NCBI RefSeq assembly: GCF_036884655.1
Contig: NC_088337.1
Span: 31,843,501-31,907,500, forward strand
Length of the DNA stretch: 64,000 nt
Source: Musa acuminata AAA Group
Lineage: Eukaryota > Streptophyta > Magnoliopsida > Zingiberales > Musaceae
Reading direction: 5' to 3'
Shown here: piece after piece, positions 11,101-24,170 of the stretch
Numbering within the stretch: the stretch's first letter is position 1
Layout of the letters: every line of letters begins with the position of its first letter
Notes under the pieces: model-generated
What the model was told of the DNA's origin: nothing
What the model saw: the letters and a program-made list of their open reading frames with translations, nothing else
The model's database searches: none
Position numbers and translations under genes: made by a program

Positions 11101-14100
11101 TTAAGTTGTATACAAAATAATCTAACAATTCAAATAATTTGTCTATAGATAATTCAATATTAACGGAAGGATGATCCGGATCAGACCGAAATTGCGAACC
11201 TTGCACAAGGCTACTTCTCAAAGCTCGTAAAAGATATGTGGTATTATTCTTACCTAATTTACATTACTTTTGCTAAAACTATACTAAATGTATATTTATT
11301 TCTAACTTAAAAACCCTATCATAACTTTTTTCTATTTTTCATTTATTTTCAGAGGGTTTTATGCCTATTTTAGACGTATCGGTCGGTATGTCGTACCGTA
11401 CCGTACCGAGCAAAGCTCAGTACATCAGTACGGTACGAGATTAAGAACCTTGATTACAACTATCCAAAACCTAAATGTGATTGAACTCAGATCTAGGAAG
11501 TCACACCAATAACTAAACATGGTTACATAGCGTATGAATATTAATTCAAGTGTTGTAGATCCGACTACCTTTGCAGTTATGACAAGCAAGTTATAAAAGA
11601 AGTGATATGTTGAATATCTACAATTAATCATGAAACAAAAGGTGAAACAAATTTCAGCATAGCTTAGAAAATAAAACTCTCTTTTGATGGTTACACAACT
11701 AGCAAAGGCAAAGGAGAAGCAGCAACGAACTCTTTGGAAAAGACTAAGCTTTTAAACTCTAAACGCCATATTATTATTTGATGAACAGCAATATAATAAT
11801 GAACTGAAAAAGTGTATATCCATTTTTATACGGATTTAGAAAAATTATTTTCATAATTATGAAATATTGCAATGTAGTTAAGCTACATTTACATTAGTAA
11901 AATAATAATTGGTACTACGTGTTAATGGAAGAGGCCAGGAATAAATTCACATCATCATCTATGAGAGGTTTATGCTGCTAGCATGTCATCCAGAAGAAAA
12001 TATGACATTTCCAAACTTGCCACCAGACTTATTCCATTTTGACCATCAATTGTCCATGTTGTCCACCATTTGCAGAATCTATGCAAAAAAATCACCATGA
12101 TTTTTGTTTGAGCTATAAGAGATTCGGCAATAACATCAATTAGAGTTGGTGCTGTATCCATTTAATATAATTTGCCGACATATACAGATCCCATCTAAAG
12201 ATCATGGTTTTGTAAAGTTACAATGTAATCGATAGACAAATTCAATGTTACCTGGTTTGATGTGTCTTGAGCAATGATGTGAAAGGCAAACAAAGTGATT
12301 CATAAAAACAAAAACAAGCACTAATACTGACATGAACAAGTTTTCTCCATGCAACATATCATTGAACCAAGCATAGTATCAATAAGATCACTAAAATGAT
12401 GAATTTGAGAAATAAGATCGACAACATAAAGAAGAGACTCCTCTAATTTCCATACATGGTCTAGATTAGCATCATTAATGTTGCAACATAAAACGTCTCA
12501 AAGTTCAGTAAAACAAGTTTCCATGATTGTGATCTATTATATACTATCAATATGCACATGTTTCCACCAGGTCCACTGGGTGTCCCACTAATAACCAGTG
12601 TACTGTGGTTATGTGCATGCATATACTTCAATAGCCAGATCAATAGAAGAATAACTCACTAGGAATTTATAGAATCATAGAATTTCTTACTGCCTGATAT
12701 GTGAAAAGACAAAAATACAAAAAAAGATTATTTGAAAATCTGATATTTTGATAGAAATGTAATAATTATCTTGACAAGTTACAACCTCGTCCATCAACAA
12801 TCCGGCGCTTTATAAGACGGCCATCACCAAGCATGTCCCTTACCTGTTAGCTGATGACCAAATATTAGACCCAAAAGAAAATTGGTAATAAGAAGACATA
12901 AAAGATCACTCATCAGAGATATTGTCAAAGCAGCAAAGATTAGTAAAAGACATGTAGGCTTACAATTTCACATGCCTAACAGTAAAAGAAAGTGAAGGAA
13001 TAAAAAAATCAGTCTGTATGAGAAGTTTGGTAGTCATATAATTGGTGTCTTGACTCTTGTTTTGTATAACATACTGTATGCTATTTCGACAATCTAGCCT
13101 ATCCAGGAAAATGAATTATTGTACAACCACTATAACATGACTGACCATAAAAACAATGCAACATTTTGGGGAAAAAAAGAGTGTTCTCAGTGTAAAAGGT
13201 ACAAAATAAACCTGTATAAAATGGATTAGTTCAACTTCAAACTGGATTTCTTCATGATCCTCAATCATAGGCATGAGAGAAGATTTTGTCATGTAGGTTT
13301 TGCTCAAAAAAATTGCTGCCTTTTCTCCTCGTGCCATTGTCCCAATACCCATCTCAAGCCCTTTTGGTAACTACAAGCAAAAAAGTTCAACATAATGTTA
13401 TCCAAATGAAAGGCAAATCAAGATGTTACACAACAAAGCACAACCTTAGCATCAACTCATTAATCAGAAAATTCATCCACTTATTTAAACCTAAAAGTTG
13501 AGAAGTGTAAAACAGTTAAAAAGGCAAGTTAATAGCAAACTATGCAAATTAGCTTAAGAAAAATTCTCCAAAATTATAATAACTGCAAATTCCAATGAGA
13601 ATCACATTCAACATGGCCATGTCTAATATGATTCCAGCACCTGCCAATCAGCTGTATAAACGTTTCAAATCACAGTATCATAGTAACACTACAAAAATGA
13701 AGGTAACAGATATTCCAAAAACTAGAAAGAGATTTCACCAACCTCAGATCTACCAAAGGTAAAGGAATATGGGTCCTCTGAATGTGACAGAACCAATTTT
13801 CCATCGATTGTCTTAGCATTAATCCTGAAATTACCAGAGCAGGCATCAATTGATAATATGTGACAGGTGTGTGAAACTAGAGTATCTAGAGTCAGATAAG
13901 TCATAGCTGGAAAAAACAAACTAAAGCAAACAGAAAACTATTATACAAACACATTATACTTGAAAATGAATCTGCAGCAATAAATATAGACATTCACTAA
14001 AAATTTACCAAAAAGAAATGATAAGTTTTGTACTCGTACATGCAAGCATGTCATTCTACAGAATGAAGAGTATATGAAGATCATAAAATGATTTTTTCTA

Positions 14101-17100
14101 TATAACTTATCATAAATAATGAACTACAATAATCAAAATATGCACAAAAAGTAGTTGCCAAGTTTGAGCAGCCCAACCATGACAAAAAGATTAAAATCTG
14201 GTTTTATTAGAACTCTATGATAACACCTAACATTACTGAAACTACATTACCATGCATCACATGACAAATACCAGAAATACAGTCTCCAGCCTACCTAAGA
14301 TTGCTTCTTAAAGACGCCAATCCATTAATGCGACAATCAGTGATTTAAATAGCTGCTCGGGCGCTTGCCAAAGTGCTCGAACAAGGCGAGGCAAGGCCTG
14401 AGCATCTTGTGTGTGCACCAGGCGACACGCTTCAATGAGGTGCCGCCTAGGCGCTCGATTCTATTAGGCGAACCGGACCAGTTTAAGGCTGGTTCGGTTC
14501 ATAGTTTCTTACCTCAAAACCATGCTTCATGCTCGCGCGACCCCGAGCAACCCTAGTGCTGCTTCTGCCTCCGCCGACAACGCTTCCTACCGCTGCCTTC
14601 GCCACAGACACAACAGACCGAGCCTTCCTCTATTATCGACGGATGAGTCCGACAACCCCCGTAGCTTCCTTCCACTGTCGAGGGAGAGGACTGCAGGTTC
14701 CTCCACCACCGACGGATGCCCTCTGGAGCTTCCGTTGCTACCGCCGCTGCTGCCCACAATTTCCGCCATTGCCGTTGTTGTTGTCCGTAGCTTTCGCCGC
14801 TGTCACTGCTACTGTCTGTAGCTTCCCTCGCTGTTGTTGTCCACAGCTTCCACTGTTGTCGCTGCTGTCATTTGCAGCGCTGCCGCAACTATCTTAAACT
14901 AATCCTTCACCGCTGCTGCTATCTCTCTCTGTTATTGTTAACATTTTTTTTCTCCCCCCTCTGACTTTAAGTAATATATTGTTAACAATATATTTTTAAT
15001 TTAATATCATATTTTAAATATAAATAATTATATTTTTAATTATATTATATGCTTTTTATTTTTTTAATATTTTAGAGAATTTTTTTTTCTCCCCCTCTAA
15101 CTTAAGTAATATACTATTAACAATATATTTTAATTTAATGTTATATTTTTATTTAAATAATTATTTTTAAAAATTATATTATATATTTTTATATTTTAAT
15201 ATTTCAAAGCATCTTGCTTCGCTCGAGCAAGCGCCTTAGGTGTTTTGGGACCTTGACGTAATTTGGCGCCTAACGCTTTTTAAATCACTGGCAACAATCA
15301 TGAACTTCTTAAAATGCTGAAACCTCATGTGGTATAGCATGTAATATAATATTTACATACATACGACACTTAACCATGCGACATTACAACATTGGCCGAT
15401 CAAACCGTGTTAAAAGATCCACTTCTTCCAAGTGGCATCTCAGCTAAACCAAAATTTAGCACCACATCAACAAAGAAGCTCCTTAACTTCCAGCTAAATG
15501 GCTCAGCTGTTTTCATGGCTGCTCAAATAAGTAATGCACTTCCCATCAATGACCTAAAGCAACCTTAATCAGTTCAAGCTTAGGGCCAATTCTAGATGTC
15601 AAATTACGTACATACAGGAGAAGATTTAGCTTTTTCAATTCAGTTGGATGTTCTATTTCAAATCATTCAATTGCCTTGTGTTCTTCTGATTAGACTGGAA
15701 ACATAACAAAAAAAGGAAGGGATCAACGTATATTAAAAAAATCCAGCCTGTAAATGTAAACAAACACATTGTTGAATTAGTCATTGCACCAAGAAGAGGA
15801 TATATGTATATATATACCGAGCTTCCACTTCATAAGGTTCTCTTGGACATTCCCATCCTTGTCCTTCACTAATTATCTGAAAATATAAGGAGATGAGATG
15901 TGAAGTGAGGCTAATACACAAACACATTGCTGTGGTGATTATAGGGCTTCAGCTATAAGGATAATGATTATTAACCCAAATAACAAAAAACTAACTATTT
16001 TCCTTATATTTACATTTGAAACATGATGAAAGAATTGACTTTATTTGCAAAAAAATTGTTAATCATCCAAAGGCAATTCATGATTGCAGAAAACAATTTA
16101 AATGTATATACATATGTATATGAAACATTAACATTACATATTAATGTTGTTAGCTTAAGATGCTAGAGATGGAATGATCTGGATTTTCATACCCAAACCT
16201 CATGAAGCATAGATAATGTTCTCAGAAGCTAGACTCACTTTAAAAGTATTGTATCTGTGAGAAGAAAGACTACCTCCAAGATAACTATGGACCCAGGAAC
16301 ATCAGAAATAAGCATTCCATGAATACATGTTCATCCTTTTTAATCATATATTTTATTTCACGTATGTTTCTCTGCATGCACTAAAACAAATATGATTTAC
16401 CAATTTACACTTGATTTCTTCACTACACTGTCTGCAGTATCTTATAGGTTATTATCTGCAGCATGATCTTCAGATATATGACAAATTATTATAGAACTAA
16501 TGCAATGTTGAGAAAATGGTAAAATCAATTCCTAAATTTAATGGGAAAGCAGCCCATGCAGATGGGCTACACAGCCAATTATTTCATATGAAAGCACAAC
16601 ACTGTTTTACAAATACTGAGAGTTAAACCCCTCTATCCCACTGTTCTTCTCTGCATATGGCGTTTAGTTATATCACATATTAATTTTAAATTAGCAAAGC
16701 CACAGAAAGTTTTTAGACTAACAAAACAGAACATGAATGGATTGTATTAATGTCTCCGTGCAATGAAAGAAGACTTTATATTTAACTACATATATCTACT
16801 TAATAAGTGAAAGGTCCATAAGACTGCTAGGTCAAAGACATACCCATGACTAGAAGTTGATCTTCTCAGTAACATGGTTCAAGGCTAGATACCCTGATTT
16901 CTTGTTATCTTACAATGAAAATTTCTTTCAGAATATCCTTGTATAAAGATTTTAAGAAAGAAGACACTAATAGTCCTATTAAGTGCAAATTTTGTCTTAC
17001 AAGAATTTAAAAAAATCAAACAGAAGAAATGATGTCATCCATAAAAGAGTTGGTAACATTTCCAAACATGTCAGGTTCTCATGCAATTTCAGAAAGAAAA

Positions 17101-20100
17101 AAAAAAAAAAAAACAAGAGCAAAACAGTCTCAAAAAGCAGCCTAGTATCCGCAGTGAATCACAAAAAGCAAACACCTATTCTTGAGCATGCAGAACATAT
17201 ACTAATTTCTTCCAAGAAGATATCCAATGAGATATATCATCAAAATGACTACTTCTGCAAGTTCTGAAAACTTGGCATATTGAAAACAGTACTAAACATA
17301 AGTCTGTATACCTTCTTCACGACTCCCAAATCTTCACCGACAACCTGGTATAGAGAGCAAGATGACATTAGAAAGGGAAATATTTTCACTTAAACCAACA
17401 TAGGTAAATTACTTCCTACTGGATGTCAATGAACTGCAAACAAAATTGTTGTGCTACTTCACAATAACACTTTGTATGTGGAACAGATAGGTTGAATTTT
17501 GTGCATAAAATTTTTTTTGGCATAAAAATATGTTTAGAATCAAAACAGAAGCAAAGAAATAATAACACATAATGATTTTGTGAGAATAAAAAAAGAAAGA
17601 GGCAATGCTAATCATGATTGTAGCACTGCAAGAAATGTTTCACAAAGATATCATAAAGTAAAGATGCTAATATATCCGACATGTAATTCATATTCTTACT
17701 TTAACTTTATGAAAATCCAGCATCTCAATTTCAAAGTGGAGTTCATCATTCTTTGGGAAGTCATCTGAAACTGTAACTGGACAGTCCTCCTCAGCATAGT
17801 GTATCTCAGGTTTCATTTTGAACTGCAAACAAAGGCCATTAAAGTAAAAAATAGAAAGACAACCATGATGAAGCAATAGTATAGGTAACTCTAAAAAGAC
17901 AAAAGGTGTGCTTCCCTCTAAAAAGCATTGCCATCTAATGAAACATCACTTATGGTAATGTTAAAATGTGTTTGCAGATATACCAAGGATCCTTATGTAA
18001 TGCAAAATTATTGTTGAAGTTCATTCACACCCAAAAATATGAAGTATCTTAGTATCCTATTTCAAAGTACATGTCCTAGATACATCAAATGTGGTTCCAT
18101 AAAACAAAGTAAATCAATTGCAAATTGACAAATAGTCAAAGAATTATCATCACCAAATTTTTAAAAAAATCTACATAAAAATACAGAAATCTTCCAGATC
18201 CAAGTAATACACTATCTCTGGCAAGAAGTACATATCCGGGTCAGAACTTGACAGTAGGCATGCTCTCTAGAAAAAAAAAAAAAGAAACAAATTAAACATA
18301 AAAAACCAAAAGAAATAATCAATTAATAGGCTATATAAGCCTTATGTGAAACTCTTGTCACAAAAAGGAACGTTAAACATGAAACACACCAAGGTTTCAT
18401 TTTCCAACAGAACTCTGAGTGAGAACCATATGCAGATCACTTGGACAACACCTTCAAAGTGGTAGGTAGGGATACCAAGCAGAAACACAGACAACAATGC
18501 AGAGCTCGTTGAAGAACTCCATATAGGATGTTTATAATAACTTGGACCATGACTAAGATCAAATATAGAAAGTGCAACTTAAGCAACATAGGGAGAAACT
18601 GAACTTTAAATTAGATAGACAACAAGAAAATTCAAAAGCAAAAGTTTTAAATCTTAATTGTATTATTAAACTAGAAATGTGACCATTACAAGTTTAATAT
18701 CTATCATACTTGATAGATCTAAATATTAGGCATAGGAGACCATAATAAAAAAATGACAACAAAACAAGCTGGAAAGTATGTACAATTTCATTAAAAAAAA
18801 TGTATAAAAAAATGTCAACATATGCAAAACATTAGCACCACTGAGGTTCAAATGAGAAAATTATTTAAGGCGGTTCATCTCCAATGAAGAACCAGGAAAG
18901 CACTTGTTAGGCAATGTGTTATAATTCTGATTTGTAGTGAATGAATCAAAATAGTTAGGCCCAAAAAAGACTATAGAAATAATACGGGATTTGATGGATC
19001 TTGATTTGACTAGTGATATTTCCCTTAACAGAGTCTAATATGACCAGCAAAATTCAAGCACAACAGTAGCAAGTATAATTGCTTTAGATAAGTGGTTAAA
19101 CTTTAAAGACAATATAATACAAAAAACATCTTTTGGTAAATAACTGTACAAATGAACCTTTTGCCTAAATAACAGATGTCACAGTCATCTGCTTAAAATT
19201 TGAACTAGAAAACCAGCAAGATAAAATGTATTACCAAGAATTACCAAAATGAACAACAAAAAAAGGAAATTACCAGAACAATATGTGATAATAATTACTT
19301 TAGAAATATGACTTCACTAGGGATCGACAGAAAGAGCAAATAGCCTCAACTTGATAAAAAGTATCATAGACAGCTTAAAGGAGATACCACGGCTACTTCA
19401 TCCTTTGTCATGGTAGGAATGCCTTCAAGAAACCCCAGTATCGTCTTGCTCTTCCCCAAAACATTTCTTATAGGATTTCCCTTGCCTATCATGTCAAACA
19501 ATCAATCATAAATTATAAAAAAAATCTTTTGCTTAGGCACAATGAAGAATCTTTAAATGTAGTCAAATGTAATTAGCAACTTTTCATGGAAAGAGAAAAA
19601 TATTCAGTAAAGTCACACCTATAAACAAGTGTCACATTTAGATTTACGAACAGCTGCTGGTGGCACATTGAAGTGCAGCGGACATTCACATTTTTCATAT
19701 ATTGTTTTCTTCTGGATGGGCCTATAAAAACTAGAATTTTTTATATATAGATGACACTCCTTTTGGATCAAACTATTTAATTCCTTTCATTTGAGCTTTT
19801 TGGATGAAACACATTTGTTAGATTAAATTGCCTTGAGTTACTGTCCAACAAAAATGGCTGAATCTCAAACCAAATATGTACACAAATAAAGGCCCGTAAT
19901 GAGATAACCAGGTGGTTCATCACACGGTAGTTTGACACATAAACTAACCCACAGGATAAATATAATGCTAAAAATGCCAAAAGGCTTTCCAAGCAAGAAC
20001 GAACAACAACCACGTCCAGATTCTAGCAAGGCATATCCTTAAAACTTCTTTATGCATGTGAAATAGCTTTGCTGTATTCATTTATGTAAATTGCTTCTAA

Positions 20101-23100
20101 TAATATATTTAAAATTAACAATTGAAAACGAAGATCATCAACAACCAACTTTTCCATCAAGGACTCACACTTGAGTAACTAGTCCAAACCCAAAGATAAT
20201 GACCAGAATAGTAGTTGATCTTTCTAGGCCCTCAACTTCCCTGGAAGATCTAGCATACCAATCTCATCTCACATGGGCTTCAACCGATGGGAGCTGACAT
20301 GCAGCCAAGTACTCCTATGCTTGATTATTCACATGTAGATACAACTCAAAATGTATCATGCAAAAAGGTATCAGCACATGCTACGTCAACTCATGCTAGA
20401 GGTGCCAACATATGACAAGCCAATGTTTGGCATGCGACAATTGGCAGAGGGCAACCAGCATGGCAGCGAATTACACTATGCGAAGAAAAAAAAAGGCATG
20501 CGCTCCCATGCCACAAATCAGGAATCTTTAAGTGCAGCAACCAAAACAAGAAGTAAACACTCCTACATTCATGTAGGTGAACATGCAACTGAACAGCACC
20601 CCCAAGCGTAAGAGCTGCATATACTTATATATAATCCAAATAGTTCATTTGATAAGTAACAAAATCATAGAAACAGTGAAAAAGTGAAAATGTCAAGAGA
20701 CTGGAAGTAATATAGATGATGAAGCATGAGACTTCTTAAAAAAACACCTGCAGGTAGATCCATAAATAAATATTCACCTCCATGTTCTAATCTTGTTGAA
20801 TCGACAACAATACCATCTAGGGTCCGAGTGGTGCAATGGAATATAACCTGCAACGTAATTACAATTCTTTAAAGCCTAAGAAGAGTGTATTGCAATTGTC
20901 AAAAGTGGCATGTTGAACAATTGAAACAGCAATAAAGCTATAGATAATGTTACACTGATGCGGAATGTGGAACGGGTTCCAAGCAATGACAGAAAGAATA
21001 ATCAAGATGGACGAGAGAGTTTAATGCATTATGCACAGAAAAACATAGTCTCCACTGGACATCTTATAGATATATACAAAATAAATTCAAGAAAACAGTA
21101 AAAATGTAAAATCTGATTCAACCTGCAAAGCTTCTTTTTGAAATATGTAATAGGTCCATGATTGTCCATAATAATGAATCAAATTCCGAGGTCGACTAGG
21201 AAAGCTATAATTCAGCAAGCACAGTCATAATGCACCAAAAAAATATATCAGCTGATGCATGCACTTCAGTTCAGATCTCAGGTAGATGGATATCATACTA
21301 GATAATATGATTTATTACCTTAAGCCGATGAAGAAAATTTCACAGTGAAAATAGTTTTGAAAGGTAAAACTGCACTTATCTTTTCTTAAGCTGCATGCTG
21401 GTTCAGTTGATACATCAGGCCAGATCCAGATCTTGGACAATGGTAGCTCGATGGTACAATTTATTCAAAATCTTTTCCTTACAGACTCGACAAATTCGCC
21501 TAACTTGGAAAGCCTAAGGGACCCAGAAGTTAAACAAAACCAGCACCATGATTAAGACCAACTGGTCAAATGAAACCTGTTAAAGCCTAGATATGTGATA
21601 ATCTAGATCCAAGCAAATATGTGATTGTCAATTATAAGTTCTTCCTTGCTTTCGATTCATTGATAATCATTTAAATGTCAGATAATCCAATGAGTGGGTA
21701 AACCATATTACATTAGATCATACCTAAACTTAATATAAAGAGAAAATCTAGGTTCAATTTAACTGTAAGTCGATTTTCCATGAGATAAAGCATTTAAAGA
21801 ATGGAAAACAAAAGAAATGTACAAGCAAAATTCATCCAATTCGGAGATCCCGTACTATTTAGCAACAACTATCCAATACAATAGAAGAACTCTTAAAATA
21901 AATGAGAACAACAGTATTTAAAGCTCACACCCAGAAAAATTAAGTATAAACCCACCTTTTATATAAAGATATGAAGTATAAACCTATAAAAAGCGGTGGA
22001 CAAAGAATTATAGTACCTGATCTCCCTCGACAGGCTTCTCTTGGCCCTCTCCTGATCTGATAATTGCTTTCATCAAACTTCCAGGAGTAATTTTTTTTCT
22101 CCTAGTAAGCAGAAGGTACCAGATTGGTCAATTCAAGAGCTAAATAAACAGGCTCCAAACGACCAAATGATGCTACTTAACACGAGAGGCCTAATAATTT
22201 TAAATGAACATGTAATTATTATGTCTTAGAAAAATGAAATAACAAATGGAAAAGATTGTCCTTCGGTTGGATCACAGTTTTTGAGGAGATGATAGACTTG
22301 GTGGCACAAGAATAATATGATTAAGAGATAGGTGCGTTCACAATTTCGCAAATAACAAATGTATGACATATCACAAGCAGCATGAATTAAATGTTAAGAT
22401 AAAAATCCAGCAAAACTTAGCATCAAAACTTTATCAAAAAATTTTCCTTTCTTTCCTACAGGCTAAATGTGTGAACTCACACACAAAACACTCTCTTGCA
22501 TTCAGTCTAGCTGGAAAATCCCAACATGTGAAAAGGTATGACCTGAGCGGAAAAAAATCATTCCTGCACTAAAATTCAATCACCTGATTCACAATTTGAT
22601 TCAACAGTCAGATTGAATTTAACACAATGCATAAAGAAGCATAAAGAGCATGCCATTCTATGAATCAGATGCTCAACACATTTGAGCTCAGTAAACAATC
22701 AAGAAAAGCCAGGTTTGCCAATATGTAAGAACCAAAATTCGTATCCGTAAATGTTACATATTGCCACTTTCCGGTTGGCAAATTCATTTACGATTGCAAA
22801 TATAAACTCTAACAATGGAAAGATGCTAAACATCATCCTTCCAAAAGATCGACAAGAGGACAAACATACGCCAGAGAGCTCTAATTAACATACCAAATTT
22901 TTTTCAAATTTCTACAGTAAATAATCAGCAAAAAGTGTTGTCTTTTTTTCTGGTACTACTCAAGAAACACTTTGTACTTGCGAGAATCCAACGATTCACA
23001 ACTGTGGAACTTGTCTGCTGCCAGAGATCAAGTTGGTTATGTTATCTTAGACCGATTCTCATTAATTCTAACTTCCACAAGAGCAAAACCATGAAGCACA

Positions 23101-23322
23101 CAGGAAAAATTCTAGAGGGCTTCAAAGGTAATGCAAGGAAGAGAGGAAGAGATTTCCTAGTACGAAAAATTGCGAATTTGGAAATGAAGCCAGAAGAGCA
23201 AAAATAACAAATAAAACAAAGAGGAGCAAGAATTAGAGGGGCAACCTCTTCTCGGATTCATCGTCGGACTTTTTCTTCTTCGTGGGTGCGAAATTTTGAT
23301 CTGGTAAATCGTTCTCGGCCAT
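5101..23322 (-). CDS. PAS1: PASTICCINO1-type FKBP-TPR co-chaperone
   Basis: Twenty exons, 631 aa. In transcript order: 23322-23246, 22101-22017, 20847-20778, 19485-19388, 17822-17700, 17344-17312, 15876-15818, 13824-13743, 13370-13212, 12843-12786, 10468-10320, 9295-9198, 9121-9052, 8295-8236, 7782-7726, 7009-6941, 6834-6757, 5741-5640, 5547-5476, 5397-5101. All junctions are GT-AG and phase-consistent. Three FKBP domains lie at about 50-150, 165-260 and 270-386, then TPR helices at about 405-520 (GNRLFKEGKYELAKAKYEK, NSLHLNVAACYQKMG, VKALYRRGMAYMLVGD), then an acidic tail and a basic hydrophobic end. Arabidopsis PAS1 (about 635 aa) acts in cell proliferation and scaffolds the ER very-long-chain fatty acid elongase. 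In domain 1 the FKBP12 active-site Trp59 position is Phe (GFLEG), so isomerase activity may be weak. The last residues CSIL resemble a CaaX box. Order and length match the family closely. Confidence 0.95.
8371..8470. repeat. Short tandem duplication in a PAS1 intron
   Basis: The string GAGCTTTGTTGAGACCAATA occurs at about 8371 and again at about 8440, with GATGAAAC... following each copy, giving a period near 70 bp. The segment between them (ACCAATTTCAGTGTTCT and GCATGATCAGAAATCTTACT) is shared with the larger duplication at 9455-10262. It lies in the intron after the exon at 9121-9052. Confidence 0.7.
9455..10262. repeat. Tandem direct duplication of about 405 bp in a PAS1 intron
   Basis: Copy 1 is about 9455-9859 and copy 2 about 9860-10262, head to tail and nearly identical by eye. 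Both begin with TATAAAGATTTAGCAAGTTA and end near AATGTCCAC. Differences are scattered single bases and single-base indels. Both copies lie in the intron between exons 10468-10320 and 9295-9198, so they do not change the protein. The high similarity implies a recent event. Confidence 0.85.
10800..11450. other. Probable repeat-derived insert in a PAS1 intron
   Basis: This part of the 2.3-kb intron differs from its flanks. It has several GACGCACCAATGACATAC-like phrases, and near 11390-11440 a run built from GTACCGTACC units followed by the reverse form CAGTACGGTACGAG. Such GTACGGTACC palindromic ends recall plant MITE or SINE tails. I did not find matching ends or a target-site duplication, so the boundaries are only approximate. 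Confidence 0.3.
14338..15290. mobile_element. Non-autonomous hAT-like DNA transposon
   Basis: The 953-bp element begins CAGTGATTTAAAT and ends with the inverse AAATCACTG. It is flanked by the 8-bp direct repeats GCGACAAT (14330-14337) and GCAACAAT (15291-15298), one mismatch apart. CAGTG ends plus an 8-bp duplication are hallmarks of the hAT superfamily. Subterminal parts share GGCGC and GCGCTTGC-type strings. The interior has a GC-rich, Ser/Pro-coding-like stretch (about 14520-14900) and two tandem copies of an AT-rich segment (about 14945-15080 and 15085-15210, each starting with a CTCCCCCTCT-type string). No transposase ORF is present. It sits in the PAS1 intron between exons 15876-15818 and 13824-13743. 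Confidence 0.8.
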
Positions 23323-24137
23323 CTCCTCGCTTTCCTCCGTACGGATCTTTCTCCTCCTCGAATCGAACGCCCAAAAGAATCAAGATCGCAAGGGGCCTTC
23401 AAGAGCTAAGGGAGTTGCGGGGACGGCGGAGATCGCGACGCTTGCTTCCGCGTTCTTCAATCCTGTACCGAGGCTGGACCACATGCGGGCGGAGGCACCC
23501 TCCGGGTCCTGGTCCAGAGTCAAACCGAAGTCGGCCTGTACAGGTTGGGACCTCCGTCTACCCAAGGAACACGCACGAGCACGACACACAAGGCGAGCGG
23601 GTGGAGAGACAGTGGCAAACGAACCGAAGCGGCCCAGTTAAATATAGACCGGTTGGATCGCACGGTGAACCGACACCGAACCCCCACCGTGCCTCGCCGC
23701 CGGAGATCGCCGCTGCTGCTGCTGCGGGCGCCGAGAAGACGGTGCAGGCCGGCCACCGGTGGTTTCTTGTCCCTCTTACCTATAAACAACCCTAACCGTA
23801 AGAGAGATCGGGGAGCAAATGGGAGGAGAGGGTGAGAGATGTTTCCTTCTGGTGGCGATCTCGACGCGGTTCATCTGAACCGTGAATCAGAGAAGGATTA
23901 AAAATCGAACCGGCCCGTCGATTTGATGGTTTGGATGTCAATCGCTGTTATGCAAGGAAAACTATGTCAACTTTCATTGACCATAATATTATATAGTCTT
24001 CTCCTCTATTAGAAGACTTATGTTAATGTGATCGTTGTAATTTCGTTTATATACGGACGGTTCAATCTAGATTCACAAATCCCCATTCTAAGCAATTTAA
24101 CTCTGCCCATTAATTTAATGGTGGCAGCCAACACAGG

Positions 24138-24170
<33 letters not shown>

